Shown here: positions 50,157 to 60,354 of the stretch, in pieces
Layout: each line of letters opens with the position of its first letter
Numbering within the stretch: the stretch's first letter is position 1
Assembly: GCA_022844275.1 (NCBI GenBank)
Contig: JALHMB010000009.1
Span: 1-64,000 of the forward strand
Direction: 5' to 3'
DNA length: 64,000 nt
Origin: Hyphomicrobiaceae bacterium
GTDB taxonomy: Bacteria; Pseudomonadota; Alphaproteobacteria; Rhizobiales; Hyphomicrobiaceae
Notes under the pieces: generated by a model
Told to the model about the DNA's origin: nothing
Seen by the model: only the letters and a program-made list of their open reading frames with translations
Databases searched by the model: none
Made by a program: the position numbers and the translations under genes

Positions 50157-50551
50157 CCGGACTGATCTCTCGTATCGACTATGCCCCAACTCATCGAGAA
50201 TAGGGCAATTGGGACGATCGTCACCCGTCGCAGGCTGCAATCAGATGGTCCGGCACATCGACAATGCTTTGAAATGCACACGTGCGCTCCTGCATGTGCG
50301 TCCGGTGCTGTTGCGCAATGGCGCGAACTCTCCTGCTGGGTCGACGCTTTTTGCGCCAAAGCTGCCACAAACTGTCGATCTCGTTGATCGGAAAGCCAAG
50401 CGATCGGGCTCGTTTAATGAACTGCAGCTCATGGCCGTGGTGGTCGTCGTCATCATGTCACTCTCACTAACAAGTTCCACCCTATTGCCAACGGTCGATT
50501 CGAGAGCGCACGCAAACTTGTGCCCCTATTTGGCTCAAAAGGAGCAGCCTC

Positions 50552-50960
50552 ATGAAGCAGATGGATAGGCTCGCAGCCGATGGTCTTCAGCGAATGAGCG
50601 GATTGCTTGGCTGGTGGGGTGCTTCGAAGGCCCCTGGTCGTGCCGGCGGTACGCACGTGGCAGTCCTCGGCATGCCGGCCGAGCTACACGCGCTGGTCGA
50701 TAAGACGACTTCGAGCCTAGGGCGGGTTCAACAAAAGGACACGATCGGTTCACTCAAACCGCCGCCCAGGCCGTGCGGGCGCGAACTCCAGTTGAAACGG
50801 CAGAAACAGAACTCTTGCTGCTCTCTGTCCTTCGTGAGTCCGTCGCCGATCAAGTCGATATTCTGTTTCAACTCTCGCGCGATGTCGATCAACGCGCAGA
50901 ACCGCTAGCAGGAGTCACCTGCGCGGTGGACGGTGTCGTCCCAGAGTGCGCCGCGCCCAC
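50552..50960 (+). pseudogene. Possible frameshifted gene ahead of the YHS operon
   Basis: ATG 50552 follows GGAGCAGCCTC and reads MKQMDRLAADGLQRMSGLLG, WWGASKAP and HVAVLGMPAELHALVDKTTS; near 50745 the reading seems to shift to another frame, giving ARTPVETAETELLLLSVLRE and SVADQVDILFQLSRDVDQRA. The two parts together look like one helical protein of about 130 residues. Its position ahead of DUF3141 would suit a phasin-like protein, but I cannot confirm this. The 390 bp before it (50157-50551) hold nothing I recognise. Confidence 0.3.
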
Positions 50961-51040
50961 GACGTACGGATCTCGCCAGGTACGGATCGACTCGAGCGCA
51001 ACACGGGCTGCTACGAGAACGACGAAGAGGAATTCACATC

Positions 51041-51388
51041 ATGGAAGCACTTCTCTATTTCGCGCTGTGGGCCGGGCTATTTTTTCTGATGATGCGCTTC
51101 GGCTGCGGGGCCCATGTCATGGGCCATGGCCATCAGCATAGCGGCACGGCGGGAGGCGGTGAGAAAGGCGGCGCTCCCAATGTCAAATGGCTGCCGCCGA
51201 CGACCGACATTGACCCCGTCTGCGGCAAGACCGTGCAGACTGCTGAGGCCAAATCGGCGGTGCACGATGGGACCGTCTATTATTTCTGCTCACGCGATTG
51301 CCGCGAAATCTTCGAGGCGGCTCCCACGCAGTACCTCGGGTCAGACGCCAAAGCGCAACACTCTCAAAAGGAGCACCGCCATGCCTGA
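51041..51388 (+). CDS. YHS-domain protein with membrane anchor
   Basis: A 115-residue protein: N-terminal helix MEALLYFALWAGLFFLMMRF, the His-rich linker HVMGHGHQHSG, then a YHS domain (DIDPVCGKTVQTAEAKSAVH, YYFCSRDCREIFEA) with Cys residues that bind metal, and a His-rich tail. YHS domains occur in copper chaperones and in CopA-type ATPases. ATG 51041 follows GAGGAATTCACATC. Its last 8 bp overlap the DUF5676 gene. Confidence 0.85.
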   Translation: MEALLYFALWAGLFFLMMRFGCGAHVMGHGHQHSGTAGGGEKGGAPNVKWLPPTTDIDPVCGKTVQTAEAKSAVHDGTVYYFCSRDCREIFEAAPTQYLGSDAKAQHSQKEHRHA

Positions 51389-51719
51389 TACATCGGCTTC
51401 GCCGGCAGGAAAGGCACGTTCTGGATCACCAATTCCCATTAGAGATGTGCCTCGACTTCCCGTGTTTGCGCTAGGCATGAGTCTCGGCTTGTTCCTTGCC
51501 ATCACTTTCTCTGTATGCGTCGCCTTCGATCTGCTGTTTCCCGGCATGGCGATGTACCAGAGCTGGCTTCGCTTGCTACCGGGCTTTACTTGGCTGACGT
51601 GGCCGAGCTTCTTCCTGGGCCTAGTCGAAAGCTTCGCGTATGGCTGGTATGTAGCACTGGTTTTCGGCCCCCTTTACAATTTGTTCGCTGCCCGTAGCGG
51701 TGGGGCAGGACGATCATGA
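51381..51719 (+). CDS. DUF5676 membrane protein
   Basis: A 112-residue protein with two long membrane segments: FALGMSLGLFLAITFSVCVA and LTWPSFFLGLVESFAYGWYV, with ALVFGPLYNLFAAR following. This is the DUF5676 signature. The family is of unknown function and is usually coded beside YHS proteins and copper-transport ATPases. ATG 51381 follows AAAGGAGCACCGCC inside the preceding gene; its stop overlaps the DUF3141 start by ATGA. Confidence 0.85.
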   Translation: MPDTSASPAGKARSGSPIPIRDVPRLPVFALGMSLGLFLAITFSVCVAFDLLFPGMAMYQSWLRLLPGFTWLTWPSFFLGLVESFAYGWYVALVFGPLYNLFAARSGGAGRS

Positions 51720-53545
51720 GTGCTGTGGCCAAGCGTGTGGCTGTGCCGGACCAGGCGCCATTGGCTGCGCCTTCCGCCACAACGGAGATCAACCAAGGAC
51801 CCGAGAGCGAAGCCGCCGGTGCTCCGGTTGCGGTCACGCCCGCGGTGGTCGGATCGCCTGTCGATCTTACAGGCTATTGGCGTGATGTCTGGGAACGAAA
51901 CATTCTGTTCTGGGACACCTTGCGCGAACGCGGCAGCAACATGCTCAGCCACGAGCGGGCCGGTTTGCCCCCACTTCTTGATTTCAAGTACGAGGCGATT
52001 CTCGACGCACGCCGCTTCGAGCATCCGGCAAACTATGCACTCCTGCGCATAACGCAAGTCGGTGAAGACTGCTGGGACGACTGCGTCGACCTAGACAAAC
52101 CGCCTGTTGTTGTGGTGGATCCGCGAGCGGGACATGGACCAGGTATTGGCGGCTTCAAGCAAGAATCCGAAGTTGGCATGGCCTTGCACGAGGGGCATCC
52201 TGTCTACTTCGTCATCTTCTTCCCGGAGCCGGAGCGCGGTCAGACCTTGTCGGACGTTTTGCATGCGCTGCGACGCTTTGTGATCGAGGTTGCCCGCCGT
52301 CACCCCAACAAGCCGCCGGTTCTCTACGGAAACTGTCAGGCCGGATGGGCGGTTACCCTCCTCTCTGCCGACTGCGAGGGACTGACTGGGCCAGCCGTAT
52401 TGAACGGATCGCCACTGTCCTATTGGGCAGGCGAGTCCGGCGTCAATCCGATGCGCGTCAGCGGGGGGCTATCCGGCGGCGCATGGCTCGCGCACCTGAC
52501 GGCGGATCTTGGCAGCGGTCGATTCGACGGCGCGTGGCTCGCGCAGAACTTCGAGAACCTGAAGCCGGAGAAGGCCATCTGGGAGAAGTACGCCGGCCTC
52601 TTCCACAGCATCGATGACGAACGCGACAGGTTCCTGGAGTTCGAACGCTGGTGGAATGGCTTCTATTTCCTCAGCCGTGAGGAGATGCTGTCGGTTGTCG
52701 AGAACCTGTTTATCGGAAATCGCCTGGAACAGGGCCTCATGCCTATCTGCGATGGATGCACTGCCGACCTGCGCCGCATCCGAAATCCGCTCGTCGTCTT
52801 CGCCTCGTACGGCGACAACATAACGCCGCCGTACCAGGCCCTCGGCTGGATTCCCGTCGTCTATGCGAACACGGCCGACCTCAAGAAATGCAAGCAACGC
52901 ATCGTCTTCCTGACGAACCCACATATCGGCCACTTGGGAATCTTCGTCTCAGCCAAGGTCGCGCGCCTCGAGCACCGTGCAATTCTTGAGAGTCTCGGCG
53001 AGATCGAAGCACTTCCGACAGGTCTTTATGAGATGAAGATCGACAATCCAACGGGCGACCCAGATTGCCACAAACCGCAGTTCTCCGTCCGTTTTGAGGA
53101 ACGAGGGGTAGAAGACGTCGTTTTTCAAACAGGCAGGGCGGCGCTCGATCGCGTGCGCCAGGTGTCGGAGGCGAACGAAGCCATTTATCGAGCATTCGTC
53201 AGCCCTTGGGTTCAGGCGGTTACGACCCCTTGGACCGCCGAGGCGTTGAAATGGCTGCATCCCATGCGCATGAGCCGATACCTGTTGTCAGAATCATTCA
53301 ACCCGTGGATGCGGGGTGTCGCACTGCTTGCCGAAGTCATCGCCAAATGCCGCCGACCATTGCCTGACAACCACCCGCTGCTCCAGATGGAGCAGAGAAC
53401 CTTTGATCAGATCGGTGACTATATCGAGCAAGCACGCACGGGTCGCGACGCATCTTTCGAACAAGCCTTCAAGTTGCTTTATGGCGGCGGACCGAGCGCG
53501 CCTGCTCACAGACCGAAGCCACCGGGGGTGCTGCGCCATGACTAG
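51716..53545 (+). CDS. DUF3141 alpha/beta hydrolase (PHA-synthase-like)
   Basis: A 609-residue protein. The hydrolase core has PPVVVVDPRAGHGPGIGGFK, the nucleophile elbow VLYGNCQAGW with C207, FASYGDNITPP with the Asp, and TNPHIGHLGIF with the His. A Cys nucleophile in G-x-C-x-x-G is the mark of PHA synthases (PhaC), to which DUF3141 is related. The C-terminal 200 residues are helical (WERNILFWDTLRERGSNML at the N-terminus is also PhaC-like). It may act on hydroxyacyl-CoA or polyhydroxyalkanoate. It is followed by acetate kinase genes, which suggests a role in acetyl-unit storage. Confidence 0.88.
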   Translation: MSAVAKRVAVPDQAPLAAPSATTEINQGPESEAAGAPVAVTPAVVGSPVDLTGYWRDVWERNILFWDTLRERGSNMLSHERAGLPPLLDFKYEAILDARRFEHPANYALLRITQVGEDCWDDCVDLDKPPVVVVDPRAGHGPGIGGFKQESEVGMALHEGHPVYFVIFFPEPERGQTLSDVLHALRRFVIEVARRHPNKPPVLYGNCQAGWAVTLLSADCEGLTGPAVLNGSPLSYWAGESGVNPMRVSGGLSGGAWLAHLTADLGSGRFDGAWLAQNFENLKPEKAIWEKYAGLFHSIDDERDRFLEFERWWNGFYFLSREEMLSVVENLFIGNRLEQGLMPICDGCTADLRRIRNPLVVFASYGDNITPPYQALGWIPVVYANTADLKKCKQRIVFLTNPHIGHLGIFVSAKVARLEHRAILESLGEIEALPTGLYEMKIDNPTGDPDCHKPQFSVRFEERGVEDVVFQTGRAALDRVRQVSEANEAIYRAFVSPWVQAVTTPWTAEALKWLHPMRMSRYLLSESFNPWMRGVALLAEVIAKCRRPLPDNHPLLQMEQRTFDQIGDYIEQARTGRDASFEQAFKLLYGGGPSAPAHRPKPPGVLRHD

Positions 53546-53834
53546 GAATGGCAGCATTTTGGTCGTCAACAGTGGCTCGTCGAGCATCAAGTTGGCGCTG
53601 TTCGCGATGGCGGAGGCCGAGCCAAGTCGTCTCTGCACTGGCACAGTCGAGCGGATTGGTCTGGACCGCGGCCGGGTCATTGTGTCGGACAACGAAGGCG
53701 CCGTCATCACCGATGAAAGTCGGCGCAACTTCAGGGCTCCTTCGTGTTTTGGGGGGCGACCACGCGGCATGCGATTGACTGAGGTCGATCGACTTGACGC
53801 CTCAGTGGATGTTCACGGGAGCGAGACGCGATGA
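53538..53834 (+). pseudogene. Truncated acetate kinase
   Basis: ATG 53538 overlaps the end of the DUF3141 gene and opens an acetate-kinase N-terminus: ILVVNSGSSSIKLALFAMAE, GTVERIGLDRGRVIVSD. After about 67 residues (NFRAP) the similarity stops and the frame continues with unrelated residues to 53834, where its TGA overlaps the start of the copB gene. Normal AckA is about 400 residues. The catalytic part is gone. The break coincides with the appearance of the copper ATPase, which suggests the ATPase was inserted into or replaced the rest of ackA. Confidence 0.8.
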
Positions 53835-55903
53835 AAGAGAACGTGATCAAAGTGGGCGACATGCTGAGAACGGCGACGGGCGTGCAACCCGGCAAGCCCG
53901 GACCTGCTCCCAGCCAGGCTGGCCACGGCAACCATGACAAGCACGAGGGCCACTCCCCCGCGATGTTCCGGGATCGGTTCTGGTTCTCGCTGGCTCTCAC
54001 CGTTCCGGTGGTCATATGGTCGACCCACATCCAGGAACTCCTCGGCTACCAGGCGCCGGTGTTTCCCGGATCGGACTGGATCGGGCCTGTGCTTGCCACG
54101 GTCGTCTTCGTTTACGGCGGTCTGGTCTTCCTGCAGGGAGCGTGGCGAGAGCTGCGGTCCCGACTGCCGGGGATGATGACCCTTATCTCGCTCGCCATCA
54201 CGGTCGCCTTCCTTTTCTCCTGGGTTGTTCAGTTCGGGCTCATCGACGCGAATGCGCTGTGGTGGGAACTGGCTACGCTGGTCACGATCATGCTCCTTGG
54301 CCACTGGATCGAGATGCGGTCCATCAATCAGGCCGAGGGGGCATTGAAAGAACTGGCGAAGCTCCTTCCGGACACTGCGACGCGGATCACAGATGGGGGC
54401 GAGGAGAAGGTTGCCGTCAGCGCCTTGGAGAACGGAGACCTCGTGCTGGTTCGCCCGGGCGAGAGCATTCCCGCGGACGGCATGGTGCGAAAGGGGGAGA
54501 GTGACGTCAACGAGGCGACGATCACCGGCGAGTCCAGGCCGGTAAAAAAGCGAGAAGGCGACGAGGTGATCGCCGCCACGATCAACGGAGAGGGATCTCT
54601 GCGCGTCGAGGTCACCGGGACGGGAGAGAAGACCAAGCTCTCTGGCATCATGCGGCTCGTGGCCGATGCACAGAAGTCCAAGTCCAGAGCGCAGCACCTT
54701 GCGGATCGCGCGGCCCGGCTTCTGACTGTCGTGGCGATCGCCGCTGCGGTCATCACGATCGTGGTGTGGCAGTCTTTAGGGGCAGCGATCGACTTCTCCG
54801 TCGTCCGGATGGTCACGGTGCTGGTGATTGCCTGTCCGCACGCGCTTGGTCTGGCCGTGCCGCTGGTGGTGGCCATCTCCACGACGCTGGGAGCTCGGAA
54901 CGGGCTTCTGGTGCGGGACCGGCGTGGACTCGAGGAGGCCCGAAACCTCGACACCGTGATCTTCGACAAGACGGGAACGTTGACGCTGGGCGAGTTCAGG
55001 GTCGTGGCCATGTCCGTCGCGGAAGGACTGGCGGAGGACGAAGCGCTTCGGATCGCGTCCGGCATCGAATCGGAGTCCGAGCATCCGATCGCCCGGGGCA
55101 TCGTGAAGACCGCGGAGGACAAAGGCATCGACGTTCCAGCCGCCGACGACTTCCGCGCGATCACCGGCAAGGGTGTGGCGGCCACGATTGACGGCGCGGA
55201 GTACCACATGGGCGGCCCGGCGCTCCTCAAGGCGGAAGATGTCCAGGTGTCGCCGGCACTTCTGGAGGCGGCCGAAGCTGCGGCCAGCCGGGGGCAGGCG
55301 GCGATCTATCTCGTTCGCGAAGGCCGTGCCCTGGCCGTGTACGCCGTGGCGGACGCGATCCGCGAAGAGAGCCGCGAAGCCATCGCGGCGCTGCACGAAC
55401 GGGGGATCCAGGTCGCCATGCTGACCGGCGACGCGCAGGCCGTGGCCGATGCCGTGGCAAAGGAACTTGGCATCGACACCGTGTTCGCGGAAGTGCTGCC
55501 CGAGGACAAAGCCTCCAAGGTCCGCGAGCTTCAGGCCGAGGGCAAGAAAGTCGCAATGATCGGAGATGGCGTGAACGACGCGCCGGCCCTGGCCACCGCC
55601 GACATCGGGATTGCGATTGGCGCGGGAGCCGATGTCGCCGTAGAGGCCGGTCATATCGTGCTGGTGAGATCCGATCCCCGTGACATCCCCCGGATTATCA
55701 CGCTCAGCAGCGCCACTTATAACAAGATGGTGCAAAATCTCTGGTGGGCGGCGGGCTACAACATCTTTGCCATTCCCCTTGCCGCCGGCATCCTTGCGCC
55801 GTGGGGCGTCCTGCTTACACCGGCAGTGGGCGCGATACTCATGTCGGCGAGCACCGTCGTGGTGGCGATTAATGCCCAACTATTGAAGCGGGTCAAACTG
55901 TGA
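53831..55903 (+). CDS. copB: CopB-type copper P-type ATPase (P1B-3)
   Basis: The 690-residue ATPase has a His-rich N-terminus (GHGNHDKHEGHSP), no HMA domain, TGES (232-235), the CPH motif in helix 6 (335-337, VIACPHALGLAVPLVVAIST), DKTGTLT with phospho-Asp D379, and GDGVNDAP. CPH with a His-rich N-terminus defines the P1B-3 group that exports Cu(II)/Cu(I)/Ag(I). The last helices have YNKMVQNLWWAAGYN and MSASTVVVAINAQLL, as in CopB. It overlaps both neighbours (ATGA upstream, GTGA downstream), giving polycistronic translation with the sugar genes, which is an odd pairing. Confidence 0.92.
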   Translation: MKENVIKVGDMLRTATGVQPGKPGPAPSQAGHGNHDKHEGHSPAMFRDRFWFSLALTVPVVIWSTHIQELLGYQAPVFPGSDWIGPVLATVVFVYGGLVFLQGAWRELRSRLPGMMTLISLAITVAFLFSWVVQFGLIDANALWWELATLVTIMLLGHWIEMRSINQAEGALKELAKLLPDTATRITDGGEEKVAVSALENGDLVLVRPGESIPADGMVRKGESDVNEATITGESRPVKKREGDEVIAATINGEGSLRVEVTGTGEKTKLSGIMRLVADAQKSKSRAQHLADRAARLLTVVAIAAAVITIVVWQSLGAAIDFSVVRMVTVLVIACPHALGLAVPLVVAISTTLGARNGLLVRDRRGLEEARNLDTVIFDKTGTLTLGEFRVVAMSVAEGLAEDEALRIASGIESESEHPIARGIVKTAEDKGIDVPAADDFRAITGKGVAATIDGAEYHMGGPALLKAEDVQVSPALLEAAEAAASRGQAAIYLVREGRALAVYAVADAIREESREAIAALHERGIQVAMLTGDAQAVADAVAKELGIDTVFAEVLPEDKASKVRELQAEGKKVAMIGDGVNDAPALATADIGIAIGAGADVAVEAGHIVLVRSDPRDIPRIITLSSATYNKMVQNLWWAAGYNIFAIPLAAGILAPWGVLLTPAVGAILMSASTVVVAINAQLLKRVKL

Positions 55904-58900
55904 ACTCATCAGCGGGCGCCGCGACCCCGTCTTGCACGCTCTCCCCACGGGACTATGACGCTGTCCTGTTCGATCTCGATGGCGTCTTGACCAGGACGGC
56001 GAGCGTGCACGCCGCTGCCTGGACAAGACTGTTCAACGAGTTCCTCAAAAGGCGCTCCGGCGACCTTGGCGAACCTTTTGTCCCCTTTGACATCAACACC
56101 GACTATCGGCGCTATGTCGACGGTAAGCCGCGCTACGATGGCGTGACAACCTTTCTCAAGGCACGCGGCATCGAACTGCCGCAGGGGGCGCAGGAAGACG
56201 GACCCGATGTCCAAAGCGTGCGCGCGCTGGGCAATCTCAAAGACAAGTATTTTCTGGAACACCTCGAGCAGCGTGGCGTCGAACCCTACGAAGCGGCGAT
56301 CACGCTGGTTCGAGCACTGCGGTCGCAGCAGGTAAAGACGGCCGTCGTCTCTTCCAGCAACAACTGCGCAAAGGTGCTTGAGACGACAGGCATTGCGCAC
56401 CTATTTGACGCGCGAGTGGATGGGAAGGACATCACTCGCCTCGGGCTCAATGGCAAGCCGGCGCCGGATGCGTTTCTGGAAGCGGCGCGGCGCCTCGGGA
56501 TCGAACCCTCGCGGGCGGTCGTCGTGGAGGACGCGATTGCCGGCGTCGAGGCGGGGCGAGCGGGCCGGTTTGGCTGCGTCATTGGGGTCGATCGCGGCGG
56601 GCAATCGTTGGCGCTACGTGAGGCCGGCGCCGATGTGGTGGTCACCACTCTGGCTCAGGTTCGGGTGGCTGCGGAGCCCCCGTCGGCGTGGTCATTGGTG
56701 TTCGACGGGTTCGACCCGGCGCACGAGGGAATCCGCGAAGCTCTATGCACCCTGGGAAATGGCTATTTCGCGACACGAGCCTCCGCTGCCTGGGCGGTAG
56801 CGGATGGCACTCATTATCCAGGAACCTACCTCGCCGGCGGTTACAACCGGCTGCGGACCGATATCGCCGGCCGGGTGATCGAGAACGAGGATCTCGTCAA
56901 TTTCCCCAACTGGCTCGCACTCAAATTTCGCATCGCCGATCAGGATTGGTTCGATGCGAATACTTTTACACTCCTTTCCTACCGCCAGGAACTCGATCTG
57001 CGGCAAGGCATTCTGTCGAGGACTCTGCGCTTCACAGACGAGCATGGGCGACGCAGCCTGTTGCAGGAGCGGCGCCTGGTCTCAATGGGCGACATGCACT
57101 TGAGTGCGTTGCAATTGGCGCTGACCGCCGAGAATTGGTCGGCGCGCGTAACGGTCCGTTCCGCGATCGACGGGCGCGTCGTCAACTCAGGCGCGAAGCT
57201 GTACCGAAAATTCAACAGCAAACACGTGGAGCCGTTAACCGGTGAGGTCGTCAGCGAGGACGGCGTCTGCATGCTGGTGCGCACCAGCCAGTCGAACATT
57301 CATGTCGCCCAGGCCGCGCGCACGCGTGCGTTACTCGACGGACGGCCAATCGATGTCCTGCGCCGAACCATCGAAGAACCGGGCTACATCGGGCAGGAGT
57401 TGGAAGTTGACGTAAAGCAAGGCCAGACGCTGGTAATGGAGAAGGTGGCCTCGTTCTATACATCGCGCGATCACGCCATATCGGAGTGCGGGTTGGAGGC
57501 GCGTAAGGCCATCGTGCGTGCGGGAAACTTCGATCCATTGATGTCGGATCATGTCCTGGCCTGGAAGCACTTGTGGCGCCGCTTCGACGTGCATATTCAG
57601 CCATCCAATGCCGGGTTCAAGTTGAACGTCTCAATGCTGCTCCGGTTGAATATGTTTCACCTGTTGCAGGCCGTATCGCCCAATTCCATCGGGCTCGATC
57701 ACGGCGTGCCCGCGCGCGGCTGGACCGGGGAGGCTTACCAAGGCCATGTCTTCTGGGATGAACTGTTCATCTTCCCCTTCTTCAATCATCGCATGCCCGA
57801 GATCACCCGGTCACTTTTGATGTACCGCTACCGCCGACTTGGCGAGGCGCGCGCGGCCGCCCGAAGCGTCGGTTTCAAGGGGGCAATGTTTCCGTGGCAG
57901 AGCGGAAGTGACGGTCAGGAAGAGACCCAGGCGGCCAACCTGAACCCTCGCTCAGAACGCTGGATACCCGACAACTCTTATTTGCAGCGACACGTGGGGA
58001 GCGCCATTGCCTACAACGTTTGGCAGTATTTTCAGGTCACACACGATCTTGAGTTCCTGCATTCTTACGGTGCTGAGCTCATCCTCGATATCGCCCACTT
58101 CTGGTCCAGCATAGCTAAATTCAGTGACGAGCGTGGGCGGTACGAGATTCGTGGCGTGATGGGGCCCGACGAGTTTCATGACGGTTATCCGCATTCAGCA
58201 ACGCCCGGCCTCAACAACAATTCCTATACGAACCTGATGGCCGTGTGGGTGATGTGCCGGGCGCTGGAGGTGCTCGACCTGCTCTCCGACCTCGGCCGCG
58301 CCGAACTCACGACGCGGCTTGGCTTGTCGATGGAGGAGATCGCGCGCTGGAGCGATATCAGCCGCAGGATGTACCTGCCCTTTCACGAGGACGGTATCAT
58401 TAGCCAATTTGAGGGCTACGACGAACTGCGCGAACTTGATTGGCAGCACTACCGAGCCCGGTACGGCAATATCCAGCGGCTTGACCTCATTCTAGAGGCG
58501 GAGAACGACAGCGCAAACCACTACAAGCTCTCGAAACAGGCGGATGTGCTGATGTTGTTTTATCTGTTTTCATCGGAGGAACTCAGGGAGCTGTTTGCGC
58601 GTCTGGGTTATCCTTTCGAGTACGAGACAATCCCGAAGAATGTCACCTACTATTCCGCACGCTCGTCACATGGCTCCACGCTATGCCGCGTGGTTCACGC
58701 CTGGGTCTTGGCGCGCTCCGACCGACCCCGCTCGATGATGTTCTTTTCCGAGGCGCTGCAAAGCGACGTATCCGATATCCAGCAAGGAACCACTTCGGAA
58801 GGGGTGCACCTTGGAGCCATGGCGGGCAGCGTCGACCTGGTAGAGCGCGTCTCCACCGGAATTGAAGTACAAAGCGATGTTCTGCGGCTCAATCCGGAAC

Positions 58901-59130
58901 TGCCGCAGGAAATGGAACGGCTCGATATGCGCATTCGCTATCGCGGGCATTCACTCGACTTGCGGCTTACCCGCGACGCTCTCACGATCCGCGGGCGCGA
59001 TCGCGAGGCGGCCCCGATTACCCTGAGCGTCGAAGGCAAGGTGTATGAATTCGCGGGCGCCACCACCCGTGTCTTTCGATTAAATGACGCGGCAGCAAAA
59101 CGCACAGCTCTCCGGAAGGAGTCAGGTTGA
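55900..59130 (+). CDS. Fusion of beta-phosphoglucomutase-like HAD and GH65 phosphorylase
   Basis: The 1076-residue protein starts at GTG 55900, overlapping copB by 4 bp. Residues 20-260 form a HAD domain of beta-phosphoglucomutase type (DAVLFDLDGVLTRTAS, VSSSNNCAKVL, RAVVVEDAIAGVEAG). Residues 270-1060 are a glycoside hydrolase family 65 enzyme with EGIREALCTLGNGYFATRAS, GHVFWDELFIFPFF, and the acid residue in MGPDEFHDGYPH (E758). GH65 phosphorylases split trehalose, maltose or kojibiose into glucose and beta-glucose-1-phosphate, which the HAD domain would turn into glucose-6-phosphate. The two steps in one chain feed the phosphoketolase genes behind. Confidence 0.9.
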   Translation: MNSSAGAATPSCTLSPRDYDAVLFDLDGVLTRTASVHAAAWTRLFNEFLKRRSGDLGEPFVPFDINTDYRRYVDGKPRYDGVTTFLKARGIELPQGAQEDGPDVQSVRALGNLKDKYFLEHLEQRGVEPYEAAITLVRALRSQQVKTAVVSSSNNCAKVLETTGIAHLFDARVDGKDITRLGLNGKPAPDAFLEAARRLGIEPSRAVVVEDAIAGVEAGRAGRFGCVIGVDRGGQSLALREAGADVVVTTLAQVRVAAEPPSAWSLVFDGFDPAHEGIREALCTLGNGYFATRASAAWAVADGTHYPGTYLAGGYNRLRTDIAGRVIENEDLVNFPNWLALKFRIADQDWFDANTFTLLSYRQELDLRQGILSRTLRFTDEHGRRSLLQERRLVSMGDMHLSALQLALTAENWSARVTVRSAIDGRVVNSGAKLYRKFNSKHVEPLTGEVVSEDGVCMLVRTSQSNIHVAQAARTRALLDGRPIDVLRRTIEEPGYIGQELEVDVKQGQTLVMEKVASFYTSRDHAISECGLEARKAIVRAGNFDPLMSDHVLAWKHLWRRFDVHIQPSNAGFKLNVSMLLRLNMFHLLQAVSPNSIGLDHGVPARGWTGEAYQGHVFWDELFIFPFFNHRMPEITRSLLMYRYRRLGEARAAARSVGFKGAMFPWQSGSDGQEETQAANLNPRSERWIPDNSYLQRHVGSAIAYNVWQYFQVTHDLEFLHSYGAELILDIAHFWSSIAKFSDERGRYEIRGVMGPDEFHDGYPHSATPGLNNNSYTNLMAVWVMCRALEVLDLLSDLGRAELTTRLGLSMEEIARWSDISRRMYLPFHEDGIISQFEGYDELRELDWQHYRARYGNIQRLDLILEAENDSANHYKLSKQADVLMLFYLFSSEELRELFARLGYPFEYETIPKNVTYYSARSSHGSTLCRVVHAWVLARSDRPRSMMFFSEALQSDVSDIQQGTTSEGVHLGAMAGSVDLVERVSTGIEVQSDVLRLNPELPQEMERLDMRIRYRGHSLDLRLTRDALTIRGRDREAAPITLSVEGKVYEFAGATTRVFRLNDAAAKRTALRKESG

Positions 59131-60350
59131 TGCCAACCGCAGCACCCGTCCTGACAATCAACGGTGGCTCGTCGAGTATCAAGTTTGCTCTGTTTCGGAT
59201 GGGCGACCCGCCAAGGCGAGGTCTGCATGGCAAGATCGAGCGCATTGGCTTGCAAGGAACCACCTTCGCCTTTAATGACCCGACCCGGAAGCGGCAGGAC
59301 GATCAAGCCATCGGACACCTCGACAACCGGGCGGCGGCCAATTATCTGGTCGACTGGCTCGGCAATCAGATCGATCTCTCGTCGATCACGTCAGTGGGGC
59401 ATCGCCTCGTCAACGGCGGCGCCATTTATCGAGAACCGCTTAGCGTCACGCGGGAGGTTCTGGACGAGTTGCGCCGTATTAGCTCCTATGCCCCGGAGCA
59501 TCTGCCTTCCGAAATCGATCTGATTGATCTGATCAGCGAGCGGATGCCGGGTGTGCCGCAGGTCGCGTGTTTCGACACCGCCTTTCATCGGGATATGCCG
59601 CGGGTCGCCAAGATCCTTCCCATTCCCCGGCGCTTCGCGGCGAAGGGGGTCGAGCGCTACGGCTTTCACGGACTGTCCTACGAGTTTCTCAGGGACGAGC
59701 TCGCGCGCGTGGCGGGCGTCGAAGCTGCGAAGGGGCGGCTGATCCTGTGCCACCTTGGAAATGGGTCGAGCCTCGCGGCGGTCCGCAACGGCAAGAGCGT
59801 TGACACCAGCATGGGCTTTACACCGGCGGCAGGCGTGCCGATGAGCACTCGGTCCGGCGATCTGGATCCTGGGTTGGGCTGGTACTTTGCGCAAACCGAG
59901 CGCATGACCGCCCAGCAGTTTCACTGCATGGTCAACCAGGAGTCAGGGTTGCTCGGCATTTCGGAAACGAGCTCCGACCTGCGGGATTTGTTAAGGCACG
60001 AGGCTAGTGACGTTCGTGCCGCCGACGCCATCTCGCTGTTCTGCTACCAAGTCAAGAAGTGGATCGGCGCCTTTGCCGCTGCGCTTGGCGGGCTGGACAC
60101 GCTCGTCTTTTCGGGCGGTATTGGCGAGAACGCCCCCGTGATCCGGGCGCGCATTTGCGAGGGCCTCGGCTTTCTCGGTGTCGATTTTGATGACACCCGA
60201 AATGCAGCCGGCGGCTCGGTAATCACAGCCGAGAAAAGCCGCGTCGAGGTGCGCGTCATTCGTACAGACGAAGACGTGATCATCGCAAAGGCCGTTTTCA
60301 GAATACTTGCTGGCACTCCAGCCAGCCAGCGTGATCATTCCGAGGAATAG
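59130..60350 (+). CDS. ackA: Acetate kinase
   Basis: The 406-residue protein has all AckA segments: [89 protein letters not shown], and [13 protein letters not shown]. The start ATG at 59130 follows GGAAGGAGTCAGG; a TTG one codon upstream is also open. It makes ATP from acetyl phosphate, the product of the phosphoketolase coded next. It is complete, unlike the remnant at 53538, which has NSGSSS where this one has NGGSSS; they are separate lineages or diverged copies. Confidence 0.94.
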   Translation: MPTAAPVLTINGGSSSIKFALFRMGDPPRRGLHGKIERIGLQGTTFAFNDPTRKRQDDQAIGHLDNRAAANYLVDWLGNQIDLSSITSVGHRLVNGGAIYREPLSVTREVLDELRRISSYAPEHLPSEIDLIDLISERMPGVPQVACFDTAFHRDMPRVAKILPIPRRFAAKGVERYGFHGLSYEFLRDELARVAGVEAAKGRLILCHLGNGSSLAAVRNGKSVDTSMGFTPAAGVPMSTRSGDLDPGLGWYFAQTERMTAQQFHCMVNQESGLLGISETSSDLRDLLRHEASDVRAADAISLFCYQVKKWIGAFAAALGGLDTLVFSGGIGENAPVIRARICEGLGFLGVDFDDTRNAAGGSVITAEKSRVEVRVIRTDEDVIIAKAVFRILAGTPASQRDHSEE

Positions 60351-60354
60351 GACC

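Noticed and set aside
54776-55879. Minus-strand open frames opposite copB
   Set aside because: Antisense of a P-type ATPase with complete motifs on the plus strand.
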